A DNA stretch of 32,292 nucleotides from Halobacteriales archaeon QS_8_65_32 (GTDB taxonomy: Archaea; Halobacteriota; Halobacteria; Halobacteriales; Halococcaceae). A model generated the notes under the pieces. That model ran no database searches, was not told the DNA's origin, and saw only the letters and a program-made list of their open reading frames with translations. This document shows positions 1-8,652 of this stretch, in pieces (within the stretch, counting starts at the first letter, position 1; each line of letters starts with the position of its first letter). Position numbers and translations under genes: made by a program. The DNA is taken from positions 1 through 32,292 of the forward strand of contig PXRY01000094.1 in the NCBI GenBank assembly GCA_003022925.1, in the 5' to 3' direction.

Positions 1-693
1 TCGCTCGAAGCGACCCCGAGCTGTTCGAGTTGCACTACGGCGACCTCGCGCCCGCGGCCGACCTCCCCGAAGCGATCCACTACCTGTCCTTTACCGCCAA
101 CGAGACCCGACTGCGCCGTGAGATCGGGCTCGTGATCGGCGAGGAGATTGCGACCGCCGGTCTCAACAGCGTCTCCTTTCACGATCTCTCCGCCGAGCAC
201 TTCGGGGCCGAGCCCGGTTCCCGTCGAGTGGTACACTAACCGGGTAACCGACATCGAGGCACTCGGCACTGGAGGTGGCCACGAGGACGTGCTCACGGCG
301 GTCGCCGACCGGCTCGACGCCCGCGCGCCGGGAGGCCTCGTCGCGATCGACTCGCTGACGGACCTGCTCAAAGCGAGCGGCGAGCGGACGTGGGCCGATA
401 TCGTGATGCTCGTCCGCGGGCTCGCGAAGGCCGCGACCGCCTGGAACGGACTCGTCCTGCTCCACGTCAACCGCGACACGCTGACGGAGCGCGAATACGG
501 CCTGCTCGCCGACGCGGTATCGGGCACCATGGAGTTCGCCTAGGAGTCCAGCGAGAGTTCGCGCGCCCGGACGATGATCGTCAAACACTTCCGAGGGGTG
601 CTCCCCCGGATCGAAGCCGAGGACATCGTCCGCTTCGAGACCGACATCGGCCCGACCGGCTTCGATATCAGCGACGTCCGCAAGATCCGGTGA
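1..693 (+). pseudogene. HTR-like RecA/KaiC-superfamily ATPase remnant, 5' end outside window
   Basis: This is the C-terminal part of a haloarchaeal HTR-like protein, a RecA/KaiC-superfamily ATPase family suspected of signalling or regulatory roles. The reading frame enters from the left edge (codons from position 3), jumps frame near 220-222, continues to an in-frame TAG at 541-543, and then resumes cleanly to TGA at 691-693. The joined translation has the family's Walker-B-like strand ending in IDSLTDLL, a W...L..GL region, and a closing FDISDVRKIR. One C missing from the CCC at 220-222 would restore GSPVEWYTNRV. The TAG lies between FA and ESSESSRARTM, where an aromatic residue would fit. 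Two lesions make it a likely pseudogene or badly sequenced gene. Family assignment is by overall recognition, not a search. Confidence 0.6.
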
Positions 694-794
694 TTCCCGG
701 ACGTGGAGCGTCAGCCTCAGCGGGCGGTCGGAACGCTCGACTACGCACGTTCGAAGCGTGTTCGAGCCCCGGAGGGTCCGAGAGCAGCCAGACG

Positions 795-801
795 ACTTAT
801 T
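795..801 (+). promoter_or_regulatory. TATA-like box of the small membrane protein gene
   Basis: CTTATT lies about 30 nt before the ATG at 830, the usual spacing for a haloarchaeal leaderless or near-leaderless transcript. It favours ATG 830 over upstream in-frame start codons. Confidence 0.45.
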
Positions 802-829
802 CGTCGCCGCGTGCAACACACACACTCGC

Positions 830-1099
830 ATGTCCGAAGAACGCAAAGACGAGACGCGAGCGCGCGATCGACCGGCGAGCGAGAAGACGGCCGGATGGAT
901 TGCCTCGGGGGTCGTCCGACTCGGACTCGCGATCGTCGGCGTGGTTTTACTCCTGTTCGCTGCCGGGCGGATCGCCGGGATCGACCTGCTCGAACTGACA
1001 GTCGAAGTCCTCACCTCCTCGATCGGACGTTGGATCGTCCTCGCGCTCGTCGCGCTGGTGTTGATCGTCGTCGCCGTCCGTGGCTTCTCGGGGCGGTGA
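830..1099 (+). CDS. Small two-helix membrane protein
   Basis: This encodes an 89-residue protein with a charged, hydrophilic N-terminus (about residues 1-24, rich in Glu, Arg and Lys). Two hydrophobic segments follow, about residues 27-45 and 66-85, and it ends in a short basic tail. Two transmembrane helices with a short connecting loop are likely. The start at 830 is chosen because MSEERKDE begins there and a TATA-like CTTATT lies at the right distance; the open frame extends further up to 758 but that part reads unlike protein. I do not recognise a named family beyond small conserved haloarchaeal membrane proteins. It does not overlap its neighbours. Function unknown. Confidence 0.7.
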   Translation: MSEERKDETRARDRPASEKTAGWIASGVVRLGLAIVGVVLLLFAAGRIAGIDLLELTVEVLTSSIGRWIVLALVALVLIVVAVRGFSGR

Positions 1100-1189
1100 G
1101 CGCCGCTCGCGGCCATCGGTAGAACATCGAAAGGGAAACGCAGAACAAAACGGTAGGCGTGACCGGCGGTCGGCCGCCATAGGGGTCGG

Positions 1190-1402
1190 TCAGTGGGCGT
1201 CGTCGAGCGCAGCGTCGATCTGGTCGGCGAGTATGCGCAACTGGTCGGTATCGAGGGTGAGCGTCGTGGTCGCCGGAAGCGCCCCGCCCGTCTCGGCTTC
1301 GAGGGCGAACCGGCCGGGCCAGACTTCGCTGACGTCGGTGTGTGTATCCGCGGTCCCGAGAACGTCGTGGCCGGCGTCCGCCTCCGCGTCGGTGGTAAAC
1401 AT
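1190..1402 (-). CDS. Small acidic haloarchaeal protein of unknown function
   Basis: This encodes a 70-residue acidic soluble protein starting MFTTDAEADAG and ending with a predicted helix, LDTDQLRILADQIDAAL. The layout (a short beta-rich centre, then TLDTDQLRILADQI) recalls small haloarchaeal DUF proteins whose C-termini read roughly LSPDQARTLADEL, but I cannot name the family with confidence. ATG 1402 is preferred over the in-frame start at 1429 because a good TATA box, CTATATAC on this strand at 1431-1440, lies about 30 nt upstream and would give a leaderless message. No membrane segments or cysteines. Confidence 0.65.
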   Translation of the reverse strand: MFTTDAEADAGHDVLGTADTHTDVSEVWPGRFALEAETGGALPATTTLTLDTDQLRILADQIDAALDDAH

Positions 1403-1430
1403 CGTTGATTCAATCGTTCGACGTGCCAAC

Positions 1431-1440
1431 GTATATAGCT
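1431..1440 (-). promoter_or_regulatory. TATA box for the small acidic protein gene
   Basis: Read on the minus strand this is AGCTATATAC. It is centred about 33 nt before ATG 1402 and fixes that start. This is the clearest TATA box in the first 5 kb. Confidence 0.6.
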
Positions 1441-1593
1441 ACTCCTTGAATTGGCCGCATGGTGTATGAATAACTTATATTATGGACGATCACGGAATGA
1501 TAGTGTTCGGCGGTATTCGTTCCGTAGCTTCGTCAAGCCTGTCCTGATTGATCGTGAATAATCGAGAGGAACGAAGGAGCCGTACGCGGTGCG

Positions 1594-1958
1594 GAGAGGG
1601 TAGTATTTAGTTTAGCAACTTTCGGCAAAAGAGCTGTCGAGACCGTTTCGGAAGCCCCTGGGCGTTCACGGGCGCTTCGCGCCCGTTAGCTCGGGAGAAC
1701 TCCGCTCTCACGTTGCTCGACTCGGGGGGCCTCGCTGCGCGCATTCGCTTGTGATTCAAGAGAGCAAAGCTCTCTTATCATCTGCTCACAGGCCTGCGGC
1801 CCGCTCACGGGTCATTGCTCCCCGTTCGCTTGCGAGGCGCTCGCGGTCGCTCGCGCCTCGCTGTTCGCCGGTTCGTGGGAACGAGAACGTCGGGGGCTTT
1901 CGAACCGTTCGGTACAGCTATCTGTTATGTTCAAAGCTGCTAAGTTAGTACTGCTCTC
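1594..1958. repeat. MITE-like non-coding element, copy A
   Basis: A 365-bp gene-free stretch is bounded by long imperfect inverted arms. The left arm (about 1594-1662) and the reverse complement of the right arm (about 1890-1958) both begin GAGAG, share a TAGTAT-like/TTTAGCA block and an AGCTGT block, and end with CCGTTtCGgAAGCCCC. Shorter hairpin-forming inverted repeats such as GGGCGCTTCGCGCCC fill the middle. Related arms recur at 7635-7822 and 10874-11050. No transposase is encoded, so it fits a non-autonomous element or an intergenic palindromic repeat. No gene lies between 1403 and 2004. Confidence 0.55.
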
Positions 1959-2004
1959 ATGGGTTTCGGAAGACCTTTGAGAAATCTCCGCGGACGGGAC
2001 GAGG

Positions 2005-2856
2005 ATGGTCGCCCCGCTCGCCCTCGAAACGCAGTTTTCGCTGTTCATGTTCGTTTCGACGGTCGCGGTGCTCGCTCTCGGCTTTCGGGTCTCTGTCCCC
2101 GGGACAAGCCTCCGAGAGGTCCTCGTCGGCTTTCTGCGCACGGACTGGAAGTACATAGGCGTCGCCTGGGTGATTACCGCAGGCGTCAACGAAGCCGCCC
2201 ACCGGTTTCACGCCGATCGACTCTACACCGATGTCATCTACGCCGCCGAGGGCTCCGCGGTCCTCGCCTTCCAGGCCGTCACCGCGCCCTCGATCACCCT
2301 CGTCATGAGCGTGCTCTATCTCGTCGGGTTTCCCTTTCTCGTTCTCTTCACCTACTTCGCGGTGAAAGCGAAGAGTCCGAGAGAGGCACGCCGCTACGCG
2401 CTGGCGTACGCCTGTCTCACGCTATCGGCGCTGCCGTTTTTCCTGCTCGTACCCGTCGGGATCACCGCCTACTACCTACCGGCGGTCGATCCGCTGTTAT
2501 ACGATCTCCATCCGGTTATCGGAGCCGGGATCGCCGCGACCGACACCCTCGTGAAGGCGTTTCCGAGCCTGCACGCCGGCCTGTCGGTGCTCGCGGCACT
2601 CTACGCCCGGGAGGCCGGTCGGCGATACGCCCGGGGCGCCTGGGTGCTCGCCGCCGGCATCACGCTCTCGACGCTGTACTTGGGGATCCACTGGCTGTCC
2701 GACATCGCCTTCGTGGTCGCCCTCGTCGCGCTCGCGTACGCCGTCTCCCGGCTGATCGATCCAGTGGATCTAAACCCGTTTTCCTCGCGCTCGCCGAGGT
2801 CGTCGGACTCGCCCTCCGGCGGGTCGCGCTCGCGTCCCGAGTTCGAACGCCGATAG
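2005..2856 (+). CDS. PAP2-superfamily membrane phosphatase (AUR1/inositolphosphotransferase-like)
   Basis: This encodes a 283-residue multi-spanning membrane protein. It carries two of the signature motifs of the PAP2 lipid phosphatase/phosphotransferase superfamily: KAFPSLHAGLS (PSxH type) around residue 190 and STLYLGIHWLSDI around residue 230, which supplies the second catalytic His and the Asp. Several hydrophobic segments precede and follow these. Such enzymes remove phosphate from, or exchange head groups on, lipid phosphates at the membrane face; the exact substrate cannot be told. The Ser/Pro/Arg-rich tail after about residue 255 is hydrophilic and probably disordered. It ends in TAG about 70 bp before the end of convergent gatE, so the two genes meet tail to tail. 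Confidence 0.85.
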   Translation: MVAPLALETQFSLFMFVSTVAVLALGFRVSVPGTSLREVLVGFLRTDWKYIGVAWVITAGVNEAAHRFHADRLYTDVIYAAEGSAVLAFQAVTAPSITLVMSVLYLVGFPFLVLFTYFAVKAKSPREARRYALAYACLTLSALPFFLLVPVGITAYYLPAVDPLLYDLHPVIGAGIAATDTLVKAFPSLHAGLSVLAALYAREAGRRYARGAWVLAAGITLSTLYLGIHWLSDIAFVVALVALAYAVSRLIDPVDLNPFSSRSPRSSDSPSGGSRSRPEFERR

Positions 2857-2925
2857 GCAGTTCTGACGAAACTGCGTCGTTCGGACGCCGATTAGCGGCT
2901 TCGGAGCAAGCTGCCGGCGTGTGGC

Positions 2926-4821
2926 TCATTCGGTGCGCTTGCCGATCTCCTCGCGCAGCGCGTCGCTCACGACCTCGCCGTCGGCCTTCCCGCGAAGCGC
3001 GCCCATCGCTTCGCCCATCAGTCCCGAGAAGGCCCCCATTCCCTCGTCTTTCACCTGCTCCTCGTTGCGCGCAACGACCTCGGCGACGGTCTCTCTCACG
3101 TCGTTCTCGTCGGTCGCGCCGACACCCGCCCGGTCCGCCGCCTCGCTCGCCGATAGCTCGGGATTCTCCGCCAGTGCGCGCAGCACGTCGGGGACGCCCT
3201 CTTTCGGCACCTCCCCGTCGGCGACGAGCGCGAACACCGCCTCGAAGTCCTCGTCGTCGAGGCGCTCGATCGCCACACCGTCGCGCCGGAGTTCGGTGGT
3301 CGTGCTCGCAACGGTCCGGGCGGCGAGCGCCGGGTCGACCCCCTGGCCGATCGCGCGCTCGAACGCTTCGACCCGCCGGCCGTAGGCCACCTGGTCGGCG
3401 AGGCCGCGGTCGAGGCCCAGTTCGTCCTCGTATCGCGCCACCGTCTCGGTCAGGAGTTCGGGCTCGTCGATCCCCTCGAAGTCGAGGTCGACGGGGGGAA
3501 CGTCCGTCTCGGGGTACATCCGCGCCGCGCCGGGTAAAGGCCGGAGGTATCGAGTGGTACCGTCCTCGTTCGCTCCGCGGGTCTCCTCGGGGACGCCCGC
3601 GATTGCACTCCGGGCGCGCGCAGCGACCGCTTCGATGGCGGCCGCGGCGGTCCCGGGATCGTCGGCGACGAGCGCAACGGCGTCTCCTTTGTCGGCTTCG
3701 ATGGCCTCCCGCAGCGCCGTGACTTCCTCGTCGGTCACGCCGTAGGCAGGCAGTTCGTCGGTGTGAAAGACCCCACCCGCGCCGTGGCGTTTCGCGTGAT
3801 CGGCCAGTTCGGTCCCGAGCCGGCGATCGGGGCTTATCTCCCGGCCGACTTGCCCGTCGAATCCCTCTAACCGGACCGCGAGCACCGTCCCCGCGCCCGC
3901 TAACACGCCGCTGTCGGTGTCGGCGAAGGTCTCGGTGACGTCTGCCGGGTCGCCGACGCCCGCCTCGCGTTCGTCCAGTTCGGCCCGAATATCGAGCAGC
4001 GCTTGCTGTCGATGGACCTCCTCGCGGACGATGGTCTCGATGTTCCCTAGATCTTGCACACCTTTGATCTCGACGCGTGCGCCGTCGGCGATCGAAACGT
4101 TCACGTCCTGGCGAATGGTCCCGAGGCCGCGTTTCACGCTCCGAGTCGAGCGCAGCAACATGCCAATGGTTTCGGCTGCCTCGCGCGCCTGGGCGGGCGA
4201 GCGAATATCAGGCGCGGTTCCGATCTCGACCAAGGGGATACCCAGCCGATCGAGCCCGTACCTGGTACCTCGATCGGTCTCGTCGATGCGGGCGGCGCTT
4301 TCCTCTTCTAACAGCAGGTCCTCGATGCCGACCGCGCCCTCTGAGGTCTCGATCTCTCCCTGGGTAGCGAGCAGCGACGAGCGCTGGAAGCCCGACGTGT
4401 TCGAGCCGTCAACGACGATCTTGCGCATGACCTGGGCCCGATCGACCGGGCGCATCGCGAGCAAGGAAGCGATCTGGAGGGCGACGTCGATGGCCTCGTC
4501 GTCGATCTCGTGGGGGGGTTCGTCGTCGGCCTCGACGAGACAGGTCGAGTCGTACGCGAGATAGGCGAATCGGCTGCCCGCCTGGCTCTCCTCGACCGCC
4601 GCGGCGTCGAGTTCGCCGAGTTCACTGCGCGTCGGATGGAGGTAGCGCTCGATCTCCCGTACTGCGTCGTCGGGCTCGCGCCGGTCGGTCGGGCAGCCAC
4701 AGAACAGCTTGGTATCCGTATCGAGTTGTTGGTGGATCTCCAGGCCGGCGACCAGCCCGGCCTCCTCGTAGTCGTCCTCGCCGCCTCCGTCCCCGCCGCG
4801 TCCGGGCTCGACGTCGCTCAT
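2926..4821 (-). CDS. gatE: Glu-tRNA(Gln) amidotransferase subunit E
   Basis: GatE is the tRNA-binding kinase/transamidase subunit of the archaeal GatDE complex. With GatD it converts mischarged Glu-tRNA(Gln) to Gln-tRNA(Gln), which most archaea need. The 631-residue product starts MSDVEPG and shows the GatB/E cradle signature GLEIHQQLDTDTKLFCGCP near residues 26-44. A GatE-specific AspRS-like insertion lies in the middle (around AVRLEGFDGQVG and the GGVFHTDELPAYG stretch). A C-terminal YqeY-like helical tail begins near GEVPKEGVPDVLRAL. ATG 4821 is chosen; a TTG nine bases upstream is in frame but less likely. gatD is not adjacent here. The gene is intact over 1.9 kb, in contrast with the broken accessory genes nearby. 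Confidence 0.95.
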   Translation of the reverse strand: MSDVEPGRGGDGGGEDDYEEAGLVAGLEIHQQLDTDTKLFCGCPTDRREPDDAVREIERYLHPTRSELGELDAAAVEESQAGSRFAYLAYDSTCLVEADDEPPHEIDDEAIDVALQIASLLAMRPVDRAQVMRKIVVDGSNTSGFQRSSLLATQGEIETSEGAVGIEDLLLEEESAARIDETDRGTRYGLDRLGIPLVEIGTAPDIRSPAQAREAAETIGMLLRSTRSVKRGLGTIRQDVNVSIADGARVEIKGVQDLGNIETIVREEVHRQQALLDIRAELDEREAGVGDPADVTETFADTDSGVLAGAGTVLAVRLEGFDGQVGREISPDRRLGTELADHAKRHGAGGVFHTDELPAYGVTDEEVTALREAIEADKGDAVALVADDPGTAAAAIEAVAARARSAIAGVPEETRGANEDGTTRYLRPLPGAARMYPETDVPPVDLDFEGIDEPELLTETVARYEDELGLDRGLADQVAYGRRVEAFERAIGQGVDPALAARTVASTTTELRRDGVAIERLDDEDFEAVFALVADGEVPKEGVPDVLRALAENPELSASEAADRAGVGATDENDVRETVAEVVARNEEQVKDEGMGAFSGLMGEAMGALRGKADGEVVSDALREEIGKRTE

Positions 4822-5036
4822 ATCGGCCAACGGCGGGCGACGGACAAAAAACCGTTCAGTCGACCCGCACTCGGTGGGTCGTTTCTCGCCGATCGCCCAG
4901 TCGTCCCCCGATCCGACCGATAGGCCTGCCTACCCGTTCCAACGCGGGCGTTTAAACACCGCGTAGACCGCTTCGACCGTATTAGGGACGAGCTTTATCG
5001 CTGGTTCGGTAGCTCCCGTGTGGGTCGTGAAAGTAA

Positions 5037-5431
5037 ATGACACTGAACGCGCTTACTCCGAGCCTCATGGTCGAGGACGTCGGGGAGACGATCGAGTAGT
5101 ACGAACGCGTCTTCGACGCCGAGACGACCGACACCCTCCCACGCAGGGACGGCGACGGACCGCGATGGGCACAGGTGACGATCGACGACGTCGCGCTCCG
5201 ATTCCTCCGGCGCGACAGTTGGAGCTACGATCCGCTGCGAGACGCGGACCTCGGCGGCTCGCTCACCTTCGATATCGACGTTACGCGTGTCGACGAACTC
5301 TACGACCGACTGAAAACGACCGAGGCCGAAATCGTCATTGAGTTGCGCGATACCGATTACGACAGACGCGAGTTCGCGATCGAGGACCCAGCGACTACGT
5401 TCTCCTGTTCGGCGAGCTGATGGAGGAGTAG
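5037..5431 (+). pseudogene. VOC (glyoxalase/bleomycin-resistance) family protein, broken
   Basis: The joined translation is about 130 residues and has the VOC fold pattern: an opening LTPSLMVEDVGETIE, a middle WAQVTIDDVALRFLRRDSW, a helix VDELYDRLKTTEAEI, and a closing YVLLFGELMEE. Two lesions interrupt it. An in-frame TAG occurs at 5097-5099, where relatives have an aromatic residue (the ETIExYERVF helix). A frameshift lies near 5388-5392 in the CCC of GAGGACCCAGCG; adding one C restores EDPSDYVLLFGEL and a stop at 5429-5431. VOC proteins of this kind include metal-dependent lyases, dioxygenases and drug-binding proteins, so no substrate can be assigned. A TATA-like CTTTATCG lies about 40 nt before ATG 5037. 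Confidence 0.7.
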
Positions 5432-5564
5432 ACGACGCTGCGAACGAGGGGAACGGTCGTCCGACCGCCCGGAGTAGGTCGGTCTCGTCGAGTCGAGAAA
5501 TCCTTTCCTCGAACCGGTACGCCGATCGGTCGCGCGACTCGACGAAACGGGGTTGCACTGGCCG

Positions 5565-5579
5565 GTGAAACCGTTTCAC
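5565..5579. promoter_or_regulatory. 15-bp palindrome before the zinc-finger gene
   Basis: GTGAAACCGTTTCAC has perfect 6-bp arms around CCG. It sits 23 nt before ATG 5603, where a regulator could cover the transcription start. Operator function is inferred from symmetry and position only. Confidence 0.3.
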
Positions 5580-5602
5580 GTGCGTCGGTGCGAACCGAAT
5601 GT

Positions 5603-5947
5603 ATGGCAACCGATTCGGATGACACCGACGACTCGGCGTTTCGCTGCGACCACTGCGAGGAGACCTTCGACACCCGTAAGGAACACGACGACCACCTGAG
5701 AGACGCCCATAACACGGGTCCCGAAGCGAGCGACGAGACGGCTGCGGAGAGTGCAGCGGCCGATTCCGACGCGGCCGCCTCGACCGGCTCGATCACCGAG
5801 GAGACGAACGACTCGCCCTCGGCGGCCGAACCCGGGGAAGCGGCCGGCCCCGCTGGAAGCGAGGGCGACACTGACCCCGGTCTCGATCTCGATCATAACC
5901 GGGGCGACGGCGAGGACGGCGACAACGGCGACGACGAGGCCGACTGA
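5603..5947 (+). CDS. Single C2H2 zinc-finger protein with acidic tail
   Basis: This encodes 114 residues. The N-terminal third holds one C2H2 finger with C-x2-C-x12-H-x4-H spacing (FRCDHCEETFDTRKEHDDH, then LRDAH). The rest is a low-complexity tail rich in Asp, Glu, Ala, Gly and Ser, ending DNGDDEAD, which is typical of a halophilic disordered tail. One-finger proteins of this type are common in haloarchaea and may bind nucleic acid or protein; the exact role is unknown. ATG 5603 is chosen over GTG 5588 because MATDSDD directly precedes the acidic lead-in to the finger. Transcribed toward the convergent aminotransferase gene. Confidence 0.8.
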   Translation: MATDSDDTDDSAFRCDHCEETFDTRKEHDDHLRDAHNTGPEASDETAAESAAADSDAAASTGSITEETNDSPSAAEPGEAAGPAGSEGDTDPGLDLDHNRGDGEDGDNGDDEAD

Positions 5948-6013
5948 ACGAACCCCGACCCCGGATCGGTGCTGCGGCCGGCGTCGCTTTCGAGACGCCT
6001 TTTCCGTCGCTCC

Positions 6014-7162
6014 TCAGAGAAGTCTTTCGTCGTCGAATCGGGAGACCGCCTCTTCGAGGCGGTCGGCGCTCGCGGCGTAGGAGATCCGCGCGTACCCCGG
6101 TGCGCCGAAGGCGCTCCCCGGGACCGTCGCGACGTGGGCTTCCTCGATCGCCCGCTCGCACCAGGATTGATCGTCGTCCGCGACCGGGATCATGAGATAG
6201 AAGGCGCCCTCCGGTTTCGGGACGTCGATGCCACGGTCGGCGAGCAGGTTACACAGTAGGTCCCGGCGCTCGCGGAAAGCCTCGCGCATCTCGGTCACGG
6301 CGTCGTCGGTGTTCCGCAAGGCTTCGATGCCGGCGTACTGGACGAAGTGGGTTGCACACGTCACCGAGTGTGACTGGAGTTTCCCGGCCTGGCTGATCAG
6401 TTCCTCGGGGCCGGCGAAATAGCCCAGCCGCCAGCCGGTCATCGAGTACGCCTTCGAGAAGCCGTTCAAAGTGACCGTCCGGTCTGCCATCCCCGATAGC
6501 GATCCGAGGCTCGTCGCCTCCGTGCCGTAGGTGACCTCCTTGTAGATCTCGTCGGAGATCACGGTGAAATCGTGGTCGACGGCGAGATCGCGCACGCCTT
6601 CGAGCGCGGCGTCGGAATACACCGCCCCCGTCGGGTTCGACGGGGAGTTCACGACCAGGAGGGTCGTGTCGTCCGACACCGTTTCGACGAGGTCGTCCAA
6701 TGCGGGTTCGAGCGCGAAGCCGTGCGGGGCTAGATCCACCCGGGAAAGGGAGCCGCCCGCTAATTTCGTCATTGCCTCGTAGGATACCCACGCCGGGTCG
6801 AGCAGGACTACCTCGTCGCCGTCATCGACGATCGTCTGGAATATCTCGTAGAGCGCCTGCTTGCCCCCGGGTGTCACCATGACGTTCTCGGCCCCGTAGT
6901 CGAGTCCGTCCGCACGGAGTTTGTCGGCGATCTCTTCCCTGAGTGCCGGCACGCCAGGTGAGGGGGCGTAGCCGGTGTGGCCGGCGTCGATCGCCTCCTT
7001 GCCCGCCTCGATCACGTTCTCGGGGGTCGGGAAGTCCGGTTCGCCCACCGAGAGGTCGACGACGTCAACGCCGTCGGCTTCGAGCGCCGAGGCGGCGTTG
7101 CCGATCGAGATCGTCGCCGACGGCGAGACTCGCTGTACTCGATCGGCGAAGTCCATGCTCAT
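6014..7162 (-). CDS. Pyridoxal-phosphate aminotransferase, class I (aspartate aminotransferase type)
   Basis: This encodes a 382-residue fold-type I PLP aminotransferase. It shows the substrate-loop DLSVGEPDFPTP (residues 36-47), NSPSNPTG (172-179), SDEIY (203-207) contacting the cofactor, the Schiff-base Lys237 in NGFSKAYSMTGWRLGY, and the C-terminal arginine region GYARISYA. The family transfers amino groups between aspartate or related amino acids and 2-oxoglutarate; aspartate is the likeliest substrate, with aromatic or branched amino acids as alternatives. Its start overlaps the stop of ribH by four bases (ATGA), so the two are co-transcribed and probably translationally coupled, although the pathways have no obvious link. 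Intact; length is normal for the family. Confidence 0.9.
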   Translation of the reverse strand: MSMDFADRVQRVSPSATISIGNAASALEADGVDVVDLSVGEPDFPTPENVIEAGKEAIDAGHTGYAPSPGVPALREEIADKLRADGLDYGAENVMVTPGGKQALYEIFQTIVDDGDEVVLLDPAWVSYEAMTKLAGGSLSRVDLAPHGFALEPALDDLVETVSDDTTLLVVNSPSNPTGAVYSDAALEGVRDLAVDHDFTVISDEIYKEVTYGTEATSLGSLSGMADRTVTLNGFSKAYSMTGWRLGYFAGPEELISQAGKLQSHSVTCATHFVQYAGIEALRNTDDAVTEMREAFRERRDLLCNLLADRGIDVPKPEGAFYLMIPVADDDQSWCERAIEEAHVATVPGSAFGAPGYARISYAASADRLEEAVSRFDDERLL

Positions 7163-7563
7163 GGCAACGCCTCCGTGAGCGCGAGCGCGCTCTCAACGGC
7201 TTCGGCTCCCTTGTCTTCTCGTTCGCGTGCTTCTGCACTGCTCATGCCTGGACCCGTGACGCCGAGCGTGATAGGTGTGTCGCGATCGATGCTCACCGCA
7301 GAAAGCGATCGAGCGGCCTCGTGGGCGACGACCTGATCGTGGTCGGTATCGCCCTCGATCACGGTGCCGAGCACACAGACCGCGTCGATGTCCTCCCGGC
7401 GGGCGAGGCGGTCGGCCGCGAGCGGCGCGTCGTAGACGCCGGGTACCGAGACCGTCGAGGCGATCTCGGTGCCGTGTTCGTCGGCGGCCTCGACGGCGTG
7501 TACTTCCATTCGTTCGGTGATCGCACGATTGAACTGTGCGACCACCAACCCGAGCGTGGTCAT
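7159..7563 (-). CDS. ribH: 6,7-dimethyl-8-ribityllumazine synthase
   Basis: RibH condenses 3,4-dihydroxy-2-butanone 4-phosphate with 5-amino-6-ribitylaminouracil to give lumazine, the penultimate step of riboflavin synthesis. The 134-residue product is short, as in archaea. It has the opening VVAQFNRAITERM, the VSVPGVYDAPLAADRL segment, VLGTVIEGDTDHDQVV, and the phosphate-site/catalytic region ITLGVTGPGMSSAEAREREDKGAEAV. It is the first gene of a two-gene unit with the downstream aminotransferase (4-bp overlap). A repeat-element copy lies immediately upstream at 7635-7822, so the promoter must sit between 7564 and the repeat or within it. Confidence 0.93.
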   Translation of the reverse strand: MTTLGLVVAQFNRAITERMEVHAVEAADEHGTEIASTVSVPGVYDAPLAADRLARREDIDAVCVLGTVIEGDTDHDQVVAHEAARSLSAVSIDRDTPITLGVTGPGMSSAEAREREDKGAEAVESALALTEALP

Positions 7564-7634
7564 GCCCGTTCGTCACGAGCGCCGATCAAAGAACTATCGT
7601 TCCGATCGGAAGGTGGTGTTCGGTGCAGTGGTTT

Positions 7635-7822
7635 CCGGGGAGAGTGCTGGTGAAATCGCCTCAGAAGCCCCCGGGCGGTCGGCGAACCCCGGCGACGTAA
7701 GCACCGTAGGCGAGCGAACGGAGTGAGCGAGCCGAGGCGCGTAACGAGCCGAGCGTGTCGGGGGATTTCAAACCGTTCTGTACCGCTGTTCTGTCTCACT
7801 GTCACTAAATTAGTATTTCTAC
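7635..7822. repeat. MITE-like non-coding element, copy B
   Basis: The left arm (about 7635-7674) ends TCAGAAGCCCCCGGG. The right arm (7758-7815) begins TCGGGGGATTTCAAACCGTTCTG and ends CTAAATTAGTA, and its reverse complement aligns with the right arm of copy A (AATACTAATTTAG against AGTACTAACTTAG, then GGTACaGAACGGTTtGAAAtCCCCCG). The left arm instead matches the right arm of copy C (GCTGGTGAAA and AAGCCCCCG blocks), so C is inverted relative to B. The core contains GGCGACGTAAGCACCG at 7691-7706, identical to copy C. Confidence 0.55.
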
Positions 7823-7836
7823 TAGGCTCGTTCGCG

Positions 7837-7844
7837 TTTATAAT
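7837..7844 (+). promoter_or_regulatory. TATA box of the methyltransferase gene
   Basis: TTTATAAT lies about 27 nt before GTG 7867. This fits a leaderless transcript and supports that GTG as the original start even though the gene is now broken. It lies just outside repeat copy B. Confidence 0.55.
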
Positions 7845-7866
7845 CCAGCCGCCACGACGATAGAGT

Positions 7867-8652
7867 GTGACCGACTGGCTCACCGATCGGGAGGCGCTCG
7901 CCGAACAGTACGCGAACGCGTCGAACCTGAACGACCGCATCGCGCTGCACGAACGCTACAGTACCAATGACGACGGGCTCTGGCACTGGGTGTTCGATCG
8001 GTTCGACCTGCCGAATCGCGCCCGAGTCCTCTCGGTCGGCTGCGGGCCGGCAGACCTCTGGGGCGAGAACGCAGGTCGAATCCCCGAAGGTGGGACGTCA
8101 CCGTTACGGACCTTTCGCCGGGCATGGTGGGGGAGGCCCGCGAGAACCTCGCCGACTGTTCTCGGCCCTTTGCCTTTGCGGTCGCCGCTGCCGAGTCGAT
8201 CCCGTTCCGTTCGAATGCGTTCGACGCGGCAACCGCCAATTTCATGCTGTATCACGTGCCCGATCGCAAGCGCGCGCTCGCCGAAATTCGCCGAGTGCTG
8301 GAAACCCGACGGAACGCTTCTCGCAGCCACGTCCGGCGCGGAGCACCTGCAGGAGCTACGCGCGGTCCAGGAGGGGGTTCACGGCGAGGCGCTCCCCCGC
8401 GTCACGAGCTTTCGGCTGGAGAACGGCCGCGAGCAACTCGACCCCTTCTTCGAGTCCGTCGCCTGTCACCGGTACGACGACGCACTCGCCGTCACCGAGG
8501 TCGAACCGCTGGTCGCGTAGGCGCTCTCGCGCGAGGAGTTCGACGAGTCGGACGTCGCGGCGCTCGGCGAGGCGTTCGCCGAGCGCTTCGAGGATGGCGT
8601 GTTCCGCGTTCGGAAGGACATGGGTCTGTTCGTCGCACGGGCAGCCGAGTAG
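7867..8652 (+). pseudogene. Class I SAM-dependent methyltransferase, three lesions
   Basis: The joined product of about 260 residues is a Rossmann-fold methyltransferase. Motif I reads VLSVGCGPADLW, motif II region VTVTDLSPGMV, then ESIPFRSNAFDAATANFMLYHVPD for the SAM-binding/post-motif region, and RVLkPDGTLLAATSG. Frameshifts occur near 8089-8091 (GAAGGTGGG; one extra G restores GWDVTVTD) and near 8300-8306 (GTGCTGGAAACCC, one base too many). An in-frame TAG stands at 8518-8520, where VAxALSREEF suggests Tyr. After it the frame continues to VRKDMGLFVARAAE and TAG 8650-8652. Substrate unknown. Three lesions point to decay. The GTG start is supported by the TATA box at 7837-7844. Confidence 0.75.

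Noticed and set aside
163..1413. 416-codon minus-strand frame
   Set aside because: Basic, low-complexity translation opposite better-supported genes.
1959..3722. 587-codon plus-strand open frame across PAP2 and antisense to gatE
   Set aside because: Arg/Pro/Ser-rich translation typical of an out-of-frame shadow in GC-rich DNA; PAP2 and gatE explain the sequence.
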